A DNA stretch of 64,000 bases from Perkinsus olseni (GCA_013115125.1 JABANN010000075.1:1-64000); one strand, 5' to 3'; shown: positions 37,120-51,852, numbered from the stretch's first letter. The notes: generated by a model not told the origin, from the sequence alone. Numbers and translations: made by a program.

Positions 37120-38491
37120 TCACGAAGTCTGATCCTCACAGACCCTCGAACGCTTTCCAGACCCTGACAGCCTTGCCGACCTACGCCTCTTGAACGTCGG
37201 TGGGGACTTCATTTTGGTGACCGCCTTCTGAGGCATTGGGCTACCCTCCTCGATCACCGTATAATCACTCACATCAGGTGTTGGTGTTCCAGCTAGAGGT
37301 CCCTCACATGCCTCTCCGGTTGGGGCTGGTGATGATGAAGCTGGTTCACTAACAAGCTCCACCTGATGAATGTCTACAACATACAGCACGCCTGCTGATG
37401 CATCATACCCCATCGATGACGTCTTGGTTGATGGCAGAGGGAGAGTGCGCTGCGCCTACTCCTCCCCCCAAATGCGCGGCACCTGATTCGGCTATTATAC
37501 ACTGTCTCGGAGTCTAGCACGACGTGACAAGTTTACTTTTGCGTCGGGCAGTACGGGCAACTGCTTCATTGGTCTTACGGATAGCAGCACTAGGATGCAT
37601 AGTGGCGGAATACCTTAGCGACCATGATGAGCGAGGGTTAGGATAAAGGCCGTTACCTCGAGAAGTGCCTTCTAGTTGGAGGCAACGCGAACTGGCCGAG
37701 GAGCTCGTCGGCCTTAGCTGCTAATGTTGTGGCTTCAGGCGGGGAATTCTCCTGTGGAAGAACAACTCTCGCATGACATTCTACAGGCGGTAACTAGTAC
37801 CTCTTCTAGGCCCTCCTCGGCCCCTGCCTTCTTCACTTCGGATACTGGTGTCATCCTATTGAGTGTGTCATCAAAGCGAGAGGCCAAGTCAGCCGGAGAC
37901 GCCAGCAGGCCGATCTTGTCACTCACCAAGGAAACTAACAGTAGTCCATGAAGTGGTGATGATGGTGAAGGCAGTGAGAGCATTACCATGGCCCTTCTTA
38001 GGGGCTAAGCACTCGTCTACGTGGAAGTCGTGTACTCGAGGTGTAGCTAGCTCCTACGTAATGTAGGATCCTACTAACTGCTCAGCACCTGCCATCCTGC
38101 TCACCTGGCCCATGATACATTCTGATAATCTCCTACTCTTACTACCGATAGACGATAGACCTAACCAAGGCGTCCTCTAGTCATAACCACCTTCACGCCA
38201 TCATAACCTGTCTGGATCTCGACGCTTTTGTCTGTATAACGTTTTACTGGTATGTTGGATAATCGATTAGTATTATTGACGGCAGTAGAAGCTGAATACC
38301 TACGGCCTAGGATGAGAGGCGAGGGATCCACACCACAGACCACATGACCTCATGAACCTGCGGTTTGGCATGAGTGGACGAGCTGCAGAGTTGCTGCTAC
38401 TGCTACTGGCAGCAGCACCAGCAGCAAGCGTCTTCCCGGGTACAGCGTCTATGGTCAAGCCTGCCTCATCCGATGCTTCATCACTGATCAT
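37120..38491 (-). CDS. hypothetical multi-exon protein with basic tail
   Basis: Start MISDEASDEAGLTIDAVPGK at 38491, then an Ala/Ser run and RPLMPNRRFMR. Later exons read VKRYTDKSVEIQTGYDGVKV, SKSRRLSECIMGQVSRMAGA, HDFHVDECLAPKKGHGNALT, LASRFDDTLNRMTPVSEVKK, AAKADELLGQFALPPTRRHF and TNEAVARTARRKSKLVTS. The final frame ends TFKRRRSARLSGSGKRSRVC then EDQTS at 37120, a nuclear-localisation-like tail. Exon order is inferred from frame changes at GT/AG pairs; it could be two genes, with the first ending near 37525 after RKSKLVTSC. No domain recognised. Confidence 0.4.
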
Positions 38492-38667
38492 ACTTTAATT
38501 GGAATATATAAAGAACTATGTTCATCTGCGTGGAGACTAAACACAGCTATACGATGGCACAGAAATCTACCTACGGATACCGTACCAGCCCCTGCTGGCA
38601 ATAATAATGACATAATACAAGATAGTGCATCGAAGGCACGCTCATGCAGGCGTATCTACTGCGTGCC

Positions 38668-39238
38668 TTATGGCCAATATAGGATAGCGTACCCTACCTC
38701 ATAAGGCCGGTTACTCTGTACCGTACCGAGAATACTGGTATCAGCTACCTTATCAATAGGGATTAGCTGCACCCCTTCACACCGTCCCCGTACTGTAGGG
38801 TATCCCTGGATGAGGAGGGGCTCTCTGATAGTAGAGATACTGTCATTACTCTAGCTTCCTTGAGGCCTCCTTTGCCATAACCCCACCATGCATGGCTATT
38901 ATGTACTGTATCTGCTGTAGTCAGTATCCCTATCCGATACGTATTAACACTGCTATACCTCCAAAAGGGTGGGCAGCAGCACACCCCGGTTCATGAGGGT
39001 TCACCGCGCATAGCTTGTTTCGTATCATCGTGTCAATTGCCTGTGATATACCATTCATAGGACAGGGTACATCAGCAGCAGCATTAGCTTGTGTAATGTG
39101 TGCCATGAAACCTGAAGTAAGTGGTCAACATTAGCGCTGGATCTTGCGCTCTTGGACGGCGGAGCGAAGCCTTTTACGGAGCGCGTTGCGTTGCTGCTGC
39201 TGTGGCGCCTGCTGCTGTGGCGGCTGGACGTAGTTCAT
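38668..39238 (-). CDS. small hypothetical protein, divergent from SKP1
   Basis: Start MNYVQPPQQQAPQQQQRNAL at 39238. A 67-nt GT-AG intron rejoins RNALR to FMAHITQANAAADVPCPMNG, then ISQAIDTMIRNKLCAVNPHE and PGCAAAHPFGG. A second intron leads to HNSHAWWGYGKGGLKEARVM, TVSLLSESPSSSRDTLQYGD and VQLIPIDKVADTSILGTVQS, ending NRPYEVGYAILYWP at 38668. Roughly 150 residues with conserved-looking Trp, Gly and Cys positions but no family I recognise. Its start codon lies 28 bp from that of the first SKP1 copy on the opposite strand, so the two likely share a bidirectional promoter. Confidence 0.55.
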
Positions 39239-39266
39239 TATCCATCAGGGTTGTGGACTCCCCATC
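39239..39266. promoter_or_regulatory. 28-bp divergent start-codon interval
   Basis: Only 28 bases separate the ATG of the minus-strand small gene from the ATG of SKP1 copy 1. Any promoter must lie within this interval or inside the transcribed regions, and the 5' leaders are extremely short or overlap. No TATA box is seen in it. Confidence 0.4.
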
Positions 39267-40185
39267 ATGGCATCCTCCACTGAGATGATCCACCTTCGCT
39301 CCTCTCAGGGGGAGGTCTTCGAGGTTGAGGTAGTGCTAGCTGCAACTCCTACCGACCATACTACTGTGGACACAATAGGCCTTGGTCATGCTTCCGATAC
39401 AGCATTCGATACTAATCGGATTAGTCTGATCGTTTTCATTTTTCTCAGCCATCAGTGGCATGCATGTCGAATCTGATCCAGAATATGGTAGAGGATGGAG
39501 GGGTGGATGAGGAGATACCTCTGCCTAACGTTAAGACCGCTATCTTGGCGAAGGTAGGCGGCATGCTTGCCAAGGCCGGGTCGGTCCTGTCGATATATCC
39601 ATTGGGTATGATCATCTTTCTTAAGCATCAGAGGCATTAGTTCGTGCTGTCATCCATCTCGCAGGTGATTGAATACTGTAAGCATCATAAGGACAACCCT
39701 CCTGATGAGATAACCAAACCATTGAAGTCGACAAGTCTTGCCGAGTGCGGAGTCAGTGATTGGGACTGTGAGTTTGTTAATATCGAACAGGTAGGGAGAC
39801 CATATCGGCTGTGTACCGAGTGCAGCTATGCACGTCATCTCTCAAGGAAATCCTATTCGAGCTGATTCTGGCTGCCAATTACTTGGACATCAAGTCATTG
39901 TTAGATCTCTCCTGCGCGAAGGTACGATTATTATACTCTCGACGCTCGAACCCGGGCAGTTCTCCCTGTAGGTTGCATCAATGATCAAGGGCAAGACACC
40001 GGAGGAGATCCGCCAACAATTCAATATCGTCAACGATTTCACACCGGAGGAAGAGGCACAGGTAGGAGGAGTCCTGCTACAGTCGGCAGAGTTCTGCTGG
40101 GTGCCCATCATCTATCCATGATCGGTAGTACTAGTGCTTCGACGTTCAGGTCCGAGAGGAGAATAAGTGGTGTGAGGACGCTTAA
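39267..40185 (+). CDS. SKP1: SKP1, tandem copy 1
   Basis: Adaptor linking cullin-1 to F-box proteins in SCF ubiquitin ligases. Exon 1: [20 protein letters not shown]. Exon 2 (from about 39450): [20 protein letters not shown] then [16 protein letters not shown], the SKP1 BTB-like core. Exon 3 (39664-39790): [20 protein letters not shown] then [15 protein letters not shown]. Exon 4: [20 protein letters not shown] then [20 protein letters not shown] and [15 protein letters not shown]. Last exon: [11 protein letters not shown] and stop, the expected SKP1 C-terminus that contacts F-box proteins. Full-length and apparently intact. Introns differ strongly from those of copy 2 in sequence and length, and exon 2 is identical between copies (see findings). 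Confidence 0.93.
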
Positions 40186-40330
40186 TATTATTGCTATAAC
40201 CTGAGTAGTATGCCGGTTTGTGACGATGGCCGCATATCACACACATTCTTTCATCGTGACGGTGTTTTGTTCGAGCGGGCAAGATATCCTTTGTTTGGAC
40301 CGCATTATCAGACTTTTACATTTTGTATAA

Positions 40331-41211
40331 ATGGCTACTGCAGGCAATGCCAACGAGGGAGAGACTGTTAAACTGTCGTCCTCCCAAGGAGAGGTCTTCG
40401 ACGTTCCGGTAATATTTCTATACAGGGGTGTAGACCGGGCGAACCATACCGTATGATGTCAGACCAATGTCGCATGCATGTCGAATCTGATCCAGAATAT
40501 GGTAGAGGATGGAGGGGTGGATGAGGAGATACCTCTGCCTAACGTTAAGACCGCTATCTTGGCGAAGGTAGTGCTCTCGGTGATGTGCGCGATGTCATGC
40601 TAAGAGGGGTCAATATTCTGTAAAATTGTGAAGCTTGCCGGGTGCTCGCATCCTCGCTCCGTGACGTGACGGATATTCGCAGCCTGAAAGGTAATCGAAC
40701 GTCGTTCAGCAGTCATCGCATACTGTAGGTCATCGAGTACTGTAAGCATCATGAGAACAACCCGCCTGACGAGATTAGTAAACCGCTGAAGTCAACTAAC
40801 TTGGCAGAGTGCGGGGTCAGCGATTGGGACTGCGAGTATGTTAACATCGAACAGGTATGATCACCACAGCAATGCCTACTGTTATCGACTGTGGAACTCA
40901 TGGTTTCGTGTATTCATGTAGGAAATGCTATTCGAGTTGATCCTGGCTGCCAACTACATGGACATCAAGCCGTTACTGGACCTTACTTGCGCTAAGGTAA
41001 TAAGTAGTTCACTTGTACTCCCCTACTAGCGGAGGATAGGTTGCATCAATGATCAAGGGTAAAACAACCGAGGAGATCCGCCAGCAGTTCAATATTGTCA
41101 ACGATTTCACACCGGAGGAGGAGGCACAGGTAGTGTTGGGGGTTGGTTGCGTGAGGTGAGTAGCGTTCAACTCAGTTGCGTGAGGAGAACAAGTGGTGTG
41201 AGGACGCGTAG
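40331..41211 (+). CDS. SKP1: SKP1, tandem copy 2
   Basis: Second SKP1 gene 145 bp downstream of the first, same strand and same exon plan. Exon 1: [20 protein letters not shown] then EVFDVP. Exon 2: [20 protein letters not shown] (40466 onward). Exon 3: [20 protein letters not shown] then [18 protein letters not shown]. Exon 4: [20 protein letters not shown] then [20 protein letters not shown]. Last exon: [11 protein letters not shown] and stop at 41211. Differences from copy 1 are mostly synonymous or conservative outside exon 2 (K/E, I/M, L/M, S/P), so both copies look functional and under constraint. A longer basal N-terminus (GNANEGETV) distinguishes it. Two SKP1 copies could diversify F-box partners; that is inference. 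Confidence 0.93.
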
Positions 41212-41435
41212 ACGATGTGATACAGTGCTTCCCATTGTGTACTATGCTTCATACGATACGACTGTTACTTGTGAATAGTAGGTGGCGAGGGGGTGATGCA
41301 GTTCGGATATAGTATATTACGAACTCTCGAAGGTATCGCGACCCGTAGCTCACTGGGAACTCAGAATCATCATTTGATGAACAGTAGATACGTTCAGGAT
41401 AACGTTGGTAAGAACCTCTCCTATCAGTTGGCAGA

Positions 41436-44368
<2,933 letters not shown>

Positions 44369-44497
44369 TTCAGAGGAGATAGACAGGGACGGAAAGGGTC
44401 AACTGAGAGCTCAAACGCTAGTGCAATGATGCGGAGGATGGCCGCTGTGTTCAGAATATCCACCTTTCCCCACTAGCAACACAACGGAGATTGCTTC

Positions 44498-47089
44498 CTA
44501 CCTGAAACATGAATTTGGTTCGGAAACACATGCCCCCTTGGCGCTCGAGCCTTCATCCCCGTCGGTCCATCCCTCTCCTCTAGCCGTCGCTCGACGCAGG
44601 AAGTCGAGCTTGTCGGCAGCTGTCCTCCAGTTCTTACTCGACAAGGGTATCACTCTCGGCCATCCCGCTCTAGTCTTCAATGCATGTATTCTTAGTCTGG
44701 TATAATTGCTTAGTCCCCCATCCATTGCGAAGTCGGGGCCACTCAGACAGAGATACCTAAAGGTAAAACTGGGAGCCTTATCGAGGACTTGACACGGTGA
44801 TACACAGTAGCTAGATCAGCATCGGCATCGACAACATCGGCTACGAATGGCCCCTCTCTGCAGCCAACCCGACGTTGACCATCATCGGTGGGACCTCCCA
44901 GAACATTCAATATATCATGGGCATGTGGCGACCCATGAGGCGCCGTCTGCCGGGTGGACGTAGAGCCTGAGGCGGCATAACTCAGGTCAGGTCTACGACT
45001 CCCGCCGGTTGGGGGTGCTACGTGTTTCCTCGATATTGAGCATGTACTTGATGACAGATAGCTGATGAGGGTCTTCATCTCGGAGATCCATTGGTAAGCC
45101 ATCCAGATCATCGCATAGTGCCTGCGTCCATACGCAGGAGGATGACTCACACTTTTATCTTCGACACACCTGAGCTTCTGTTCGGGTAACAGGCCGTCGT
45201 AATAGCAGACGAGAATATATCATAGACACTGCAATGCGAGGAGGTATGGTCCCTCTACCGAGCCTTCTGCAAAGCTCATCATACCGATCCTGCCCCATGG
45301 ATCCCGAACACCGGACTTATTACAACCGAATGTCACTACTACTTCTAGTGAGGCGATGAGCTCACTACATCGGTCCGAGAAGGATGGCGGCAACAGCCTC
45401 AGAGATCGCATAACCACTGCAATCTCTCTAGTGTCCAGGACTGATGATATCCTATCCTGGAGCAGTCGGGCAACCATTCGCTCCGACGTAAGCCTGATCG
45501 GAGCGGTGCCGGTCTTACTGACCACTGCGCTGAGCGACTACATGAGGATGTTCTTATAATCGATGTCGATAACATAGCCCCGCTCCGCCAGATCCCCACA
45601 AGCTGCTAACCAGTCACATACTTCCGTACTACTCGCCGACGCCCTTCTAAAAGCCGATAGTGGCGGGCTAGCCTTCAGGCGAGCCATGGCCGCACAAACC
45701 CGACCTGCAAAGTAGGTGATAGTGTATTATGGTGTAGAGGCAGGCGGCACCCGGCATTGGGACATCATCCCAGTCAACAGCATTGAGCATCTCTCCCAGG
45801 AAGGCTCTCTGGCCCACCCACTGGAGGTCAAGTATGGCCACAGATATGGTTAGGTCGCAAAGAGAAGGAAGGGATAGCTGCCCAAGGCTGGCTGACGTAG
45901 TACTACGACCAGCAGCTGATAGTACAAACATCTGATCGGTGATTCACATATTCTTCAATACAGATCTATGCCCTTGATCTATAGCTATTACCTTTCCCAT
46001 TTGATGCTCCAAGGCCTCATGAAGGTTCGGGTGTACTTGTTCAAATCTACCATATACAAACGCTACACGGCATAACTGCTCAGCGTCCAGCTGTCCAATC
46101 TTAGATGATAGTACGTCTGATGTGGAGATGTCAGCCCAACTAGCCACAGGTTCAACCCAACTACCTGATGCTCTCAATAGTAGGAGATCATGCCTCATGC
46201 GCAGACGGGCGAATGCTACCAAAGCTTCTACCAATACCCCCACAGTGAGGGTATGGATGATACCGCTGAGGTGAACTCCGAGCCTGCCAACGATTCTACA
46301 CGGCATCGGGAGGATGTATCACACTTACCGATCGAAGAAGGCAATATCGGTTATACCGGCATCTGCAAATGTAGTGGCAAGACGTACCAGATCCTGTCCA
46401 GTAGCAAGGCTCAATTTCATGGATACTGTTCGAGAGACCAGTACAAAGAGCGGGACCTGATCGCAAGTAGCGAGACATGTAGCACGGCGAACTCGAAGGT
46501 GTAATGTTAATACCCCACCCTCCACCATATCTGCCCGCACTAGTTGTTTGGCCAGATCCACCACTTCTTCAAGGCGCAGTTCGCGTATAGTCCTGTTGAG
46601 TCTGGCTGTCAACAATACCAAGGCGGAGCTCGTTAGAAGACCGAGGTTCCCCAAGCCCTGATAAGGGGCACGAATGAGTCCTAAAGCTGATCGCGAGCAT
46701 CCAACTTCGCAATCACCATGATCATCCTATAACAATCCTTGCCATCTAGCTGATCGGTATTTTCAACTATGGTCTGTGCCAGCACCGCCAGAACTTCTTG
46801 CGTCAATGGGCTCATGTGAACTTGTAACTGGCGACAGCTCGTCCGAACATGAGCTTCCCGTCAGCCTACGACCCACTCCTTCAGCAGAGTTGCCGGTAGA
46901 GGTATGCATAACAGCAGCCCTCTCGACGTAATGGGACTGATTCTTGGGAGACAGTGCCGCCACTCGTTCTGCCTCGGACATAGGTTGGGAGTCGGCTCCA
47001 GCGCTCCCTTTAATGAGTCCCTTCCTGACTGCTAGTGTACTAGTACTTATCCTGCGTCGTAGAGCCGCGGTTGATGGGCAAAACATCAT
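44498..47089 (-). CDS. RAP-domain organellar RNA-binding protein (second copy)
   Basis: Start MMFCPSTAALRRRISTSTLA at 47089: basic, Ser/Thr-rich and without early acidic residues, a typical mitochondrial presequence. Helical-repeat exons include LGLLTSSALVLLTARLNRTI then RELRLEEVVDLAKQLVRADM, GQDLVRLATTFADAGITDIA, LSSKIGQLDAEQLCRVAFVY and QLSLPSLCDLTISVAILDLQ. The C-terminal RAP-like domain starts near 44880 with GPFVADVVDADADLATVYHR, continues FRYLCLSGPDFAMDGGLSNY then TRLRIHALKTRAGWPRVIPL and KNWRTAADKLDFLRRAT, and ends ACVSEPNSCFR at 44498. Same class as the RAP genes at 1803-4368 and 53168-56571, but not a close duplicate. Presumed role: stability or translation of mitochondrial RNA. Exon borders approximate. 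Confidence 0.75.
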
Positions 47090-47660
47090 GCAATCTCGAA
47101 TTAACTCAAACCATTAGAAGCTCAGCAGCAACATGGAGCCCATGATTTGGCGATTGCCTTCTCAAGCCGACACTCACGCGCACGCCCATGTTTTAATTTT
47201 GAAGTATGGTCTCGGCTGGGATGCGCACTGTGAGCTAACTGGTCATTACCATTACTTTTATGTTGTGTTTGTAGTGGTGTACTGCCAGTGGAACAGGGAG
47301 ATGTATGTTGTGTAGGATGATGAGCTTGTTGGAGGAGCACAGTGTTCCGAGCACTTAGTCTCTGGGGCAACCGTTGGTTGGAAAGCATCAAGTTACTGTC
47401 ATCAGCTCCGCTTCTCCATTGCCCGAGTGTCTGAATGAAGTTGCTTGTCCTTTTTCTTTTAAGTATGGCTGGCAAGCATGGTCGTGGAAGTCCGCTTTTG
47501 TCGCGCATTTGCCTGCTGATAGGCCCTGCCCTAGCCCTCGGCATCGTAAGGCCCCTTCGATGGACAGGTAGTATGGCAAGTCTTGGTAGAAGGCGATTCA
47601 TGATCGTAGCCATAGCCAGACTAGCTGGTCTGATGTACCGACTCTCCTATAGGTATCAGT
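47090..47660. other. divergent intergenic, upstream of GT27-like gene
   Basis: About 570 bp between divergent genes. A hydrophobic plus frame (MAGKHGRGSPLLSRICLLIG, near 47465) could be an upstream exon of the glycosyltransferase, but joining it through the acceptor at 47652 breaks frame, so I left it out. No other gene seen. Confidence 0.4.
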
Positions 47661-49387
47661 ATGGCGGTAGCAATGGCTGCCATGAGTCTCGTGGTGTTCT
47701 TGCTCTTCCGAAGGGATATGAGATTCTCCATAGTCACCGCTATACTGCTCGCCAATCAAATAGCATTGGTAGTGAGCCTGCGGGACTACAAAATGAATAG
47801 TGCGTGGATACATAGTATGGACTCACAAGCAAGTAACAAGGCTCATCTAGCCTCTTTGGGCCCTAATAGACCAAGTATTGTAGGTGAAGGATTCCAACAT
47901 GTCGAGTATAAGGCAGGAGATGAGCTGCGCTCGGCGAGCTATCCCTATGTATCAGTCATAGTTTATGTACCGCGTACTTTGGAAGGGGGGAAGATACCTT
48001 CTAGCGACATATCTCGGACAATTGACGAAGTCCTAGAGAACAGTTCTAAGAGTCTCATCGAAGAGGTTATCTTGTATGCCCCCGAGGATTTACCTGTCGA
48101 TGGGGGGGTTGCTGGCACCAATTCTTATGTAAGGTTTGGCATAGTTCACATGCAAGTGCAGTTGATATTGTCTAACACATCAGGCTCGGTACTGTTCCTC
48201 GAAGGAGGTCCCAAAGTATATGGAATGCACGAGTGAACAGACAGATACAATAATCTTTGTAGGATCATATTTTTCCTGGCGGCGGCTAGACTCTTTTGCA
48301 GGTCCAAGCAGGTGTCGTTGATCTTCAGCGAGATTGGCTCAATGGCATCGCGCGGGAAGCATTGGTTAGGAAGAATAGCATTGCGATTCCTGTGGTTCAC
48401 TATGGTGGAACTAATAGGTAGTGAGAGGCTATCATCGGGTGCCGACTCGCGTTGATGGCGCCGTCACAATGGCTCAGAGGTTCTCGATCCATTTCATTGT
48501 TGTAGGGTCCAGGGAGCAGTCAACAACAATTATCAGATAACAGCTCTCAACATTGAGAAGATGGACGAGGTACGATCTAGGTACCTACACCACCTGATGA
48601 CGACGATCAATTTCTTCAGAGTCCAGTGATGCCCCAGTTAGCCGTCTTTGCCACTACCAAGTTTTGGCTCAATGAGATGGATATCAATCAAAGGCTACTG
48701 CGCGACCACCTCTCTCTAAGTCTGAGTATGAGAACCTGGCTATGCGGCGGGCAAGTAATGTGGAAGGCGATGGAGCGTAACTCATGGCATTTTGTTGCAA
48801 TATCCCGTCCTCAGATTATTGTATCTCGGTTATCGGAAGCGACTGTTGCATCAGGGTATCTAGTAACGTCGTCGCAGTTGAGGCAGCCATCAGTACCATT
48901 CAATGAGTGGCTTGCAGAGGATATTGCACAAGTGAACAGGAAGTGCCCGCATGATCTCAATTGGTTCATGTCTAAATTCCGTGACCCATTGGTTGCTGCC
49001 AACGCTATGGCCTATGAGAGTTTCATGCTCCAGAATTCTCAAGGATGTCTCGCACATCGGAATGGAGTATTCCGAGTAGAGTCTGAATGCAAACCAGATG
49101 ATAAATCTCAAAGGTTCTATTGGCAAGATAAAGCAAAGATGCTGAGGGCGTTGGGAGAGGACCGATGCTTGGATGCAGCTAGTGCTCAGCGGGAGGGTGC
49201 TCGGCCAGTGAGCTACTGGTGTATGCCCGGCAATGATAACCAACACTTTGAGCTCGACGGTCAACGTCTTATGTGGAACAGCTACTGTCTGGCTCCTACA
49301 TCTAGCGGAGATGTGGAATTCCAATTATGCAGGGATGATTCATACGGCAAGCCCATCGTCCCTCAGAACTGGGTAATACGGGCCTGA
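47661..49387 (+). CDS. GT27-like (ppGalNAcT-type) glycosyltransferase with lectin tail
   Basis: Type II Golgi membrane protein. Start MAVAMAAMSLVVFLLFRRDM at 47661 with a hydrophobic stretch FSIVTAILLANQIALVVSLR. The GT-A fold begins YPYVSVIVYVP and SRTIDEVLENSSKSLIEEVI, the family's SVI..N....L..TV.SVL....L..EIIL pattern. The strand that normally ends in the metal-binding DxH reads SGSVLFLEGGPKV instead. Downstream: QLAVFATTKFWLNEMDINQR and SMRTWLCGGQVMW, the counterpart of the conserved SFRIWQCGG acceptor/donor loop. A C-terminal ricin-B-type lectin domain follows (QRFYWQDKAKMLRALGEDRC, then NQHFELDGQRLMWNSYCLAP). Last exon 48620-49387. Domain order matches polypeptide GalNAc transferases; loss of DxH makes catalysis doubtful. 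The glycan made here cannot be deduced. Confidence 0.78.
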
Positions 49388-49415
49388 CAAACGGTTCCTG
49401 GGAGTGTTAATCTTA

Positions 49416-51245
49416 ATGTTATTGAATTTAGCCTGTCTCTTTCGGACGGACGCTGGTGCGGTTTCTCAGGTGGATGCCAACAAACGGTGGGAGAATGTGG
49501 ACTCCCTCGGTGCCCCGGAGCTATTCCGGTGATGATATACTTTTGAATTACCGAAGATCATTACGCCAAGAGCCATTGGTTGTTGCGGAGAAAGTGTCCT
49601 TATCTTTTCGTTCCGCAGCCTTTGTGAGATACGTGCATCTGGGTAATACCTGTAGGCTCATCCTGTCCACTTCGAGCTAAGCCTCTCTTGTTGTTATTGC
49701 CTAGCGGAAGCGTTTCACTTCGTCAACAGATTTTCGGGCTTTTTTATGGTGTTGTGTGCTCAGTTGTTGTCACACGGGGTAGTAGTAGAGATGAAGATGC
49801 CCCTAGTAGCAGGCAGCTCTGCGTAGTAGCCCTATCGATTTCATGGCCGCCTGCTTCGAGACCTTGTGCCGAGGAGAGGACGGGCTAGGGCAGCAGTCAG
49901 CGAGAGAGCTACACAGGGTGTAATATGGTGACGGCTACCATCATAATAGTTGGTAGTTAATCAGGTATGCTCCGGTAGATAATGACGAGCGAGAGCGATT
50001 GCACGCGGATAAACCGTGGAGATCTGATCCAGATTTTTTCAAGAAGGTAGAAGCTGCCATGAAGATGGTTTGGTGGAAAGGCTGGTTGCCGCTAGGCTCG
50101 AATTACTGCCAATGCTGTAGTGAAGATGGTTACTCATGTAGCTTCAGGTGGAGACATCGAAGTGATGGGACTTATGCAGGTAGTGGCTGTAACGGACATA
50201 CCATTTATCCCCAGTCCTTGTGTGTCGTAGGGCCGTATTGTCGGACACGACTTCCTCATCACTGATGCTTTTCCCCTGCCTGTGGAAGGGACTGAAACAC
50301 GGTGATGGCCCGACTGGCGTCGCCTTTTTCGCACTGCTATGCCAATCGTACTCCTTTTCAGAGTCAATGCTGGTGCTACAGCAAATGAGTTCATGATTAA
50401 CTTCGTGGAAGCCAATGAGTCACAGATATCAAATGATAATGTGGTGGGGTGGTACCATAGCCACCCAGGGTACGGCTGCTGGTTATCGGGCATCGGTAGT
50501 AGCAAGCGAAGGTTATAGGAGCCTCTTCATCACATTACCCACCTCAGATGTAGAAACTCAACGTCTGTATCAGAGAGCGAATGAGCCGTTCGTCGCTGTT
50601 GTCATCGATCCAGTGAAGACAACAGCCCAACGACGAGTCGAGATTGGTAATAGCTGCACGTCACTTCGTATAGAAGTGGCAATGTTTCAGGTGCGTTCCG
50701 AACGTACGAGAAAAGCTCTTCGGTCCCCAGCGGTACAGCAGCTGATGGCGCCGCTCGTGTCGTTGGCAATATACCCTTGGAAAAGGTTCAAGATTTTGGA
50801 GCGCATGCCAACAGTTATTACTCCTTGGAGGTAATGTTTTCGCCTACACAGTATCCTTAGGTCGGGACTACAAGTTGTCTCAGGTAGAGTATCTCAAGTC
50901 CCCACTGGATAATCTTATCCTTTCGAAGCTGTCCAACTCCTCATGGGTTTCTCTGCTTTGTTCATCGCCTCTCTCAACGAATACTGACCATATGGGTTCG
51001 ACTGATCAACAACTCCCGTACGCAGCCAACGCATCGCGAATGCTCGTTTGGAGATGTTGTGCTGATCGAGGTATTTGCGGAAGTTGGTAGCCGATGCGGG
51101 AGCCAAGACAGCAGCCAGTCTTGAGGAGATCACAGCAGACAGGGGCCGTTGTGGAGGGGGCCAAGCTTCACCAAAGGAGGCGATGGTGGACGCGCAAGTT
51201 GACAATCCCACCGCCAGCAGTGGGCCTGAGGAGGATTTCGGGTAA
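49416..51245 (+). CDS. COPS5: COP9 signalosome subunit 5 (JAMM isopeptidase)
   Basis: Metalloprotease that removes NEDD8 from cullins. Early exon [20 protein letters not shown] joins, across an unusually long intron of about 425 bp (about 49532-49961), to [20 protein letters not shown] then [14 protein letters not shown]. The MPN+ core is intact: [12 protein letters not shown] carries the catalytic Glu, and [16 protein letters not shown] plus D complete E...HxH(x7)S(x2)D. Then [40 protein letters not shown] and the C-terminal [20 protein letters not shown], ending SSGPEEDFG at 51245. The first ATG in frame is 49416 ([18 protein letters not shown]), but an acceptor sits at 49474, so the true start may be in a further upstream exon. 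CSN4 is encoded about 10 kb downstream on the same strand. Confidence 0.92.
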
Positions 51246-51852
51246 TGCCGCTACTGGACCACATTGTTCGTGTAGTATAGTGATATCAGATCCACGGAGA
51301 TGATATCACAGGCAGGGCCTCAGCAGGCGAGGCTCGGTGAGCGACGGTCGAAGAAGCATCGATCCTCACCTGGAGCTGTTGGGGGCCAGCCGCTTGGTGC
51401 CAGTAGAGGGGGCAGGGGGCGACATCAGAGAAGCATTGAGCTCCACGCTGGTAGTAGTGGCTGAGCTTGGTATTCATCTTCCTACATTGGAATAACTGTT
51501 CAGGTGGTCCCGGTGTCGATCCCTCACCTATATGCCCATCATCGCAGCAATGTATAGGGTTAGGTCTCGCGGCACAGGACGGGGTAGTACGGTTGCCATC
51601 CTGGTATAGCCATATCACAAGTTCAATCCTTCCTCAGCTCTCCGCTAGCATCGAGCTCATGTCCTGTGTACTGGCGTCACAGAGAGCTCAACGTATGCTG
51701 TTCGCTGCCCCAGGCTGCCACGGCCGTGGAACTGACGAAAATAACGTGGAAAGCAGCCATCAGTGATGTTTTCCACTTTTTAATGTGACGTTTCGCTGGG
51801 AACTTGTACTCGAGCTTATTGGGACCATCACAGAGGGGACTGATAAACGCAG
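51246..51852. other. intergenic, no gene resolved
   Basis: About 600 bp between CSN5 and the DHHC gene. Overlapping frames on both strands (plus 51467-51766, minus 51286-51618) show no motif or splice-consistent context. An intron-like acceptor (ACGCAG) just before 51853 hints that the DHHC gene may have a 5' exon here. Confidence 0.35.

Noticed and set aside
47435-47800. Upstream hydrophobic frame as first exon of the GT27-like gene
   Set aside because: Splicing through the 47652 acceptor gives the wrong phase; the ATG at 47661 already provides a type II anchor.
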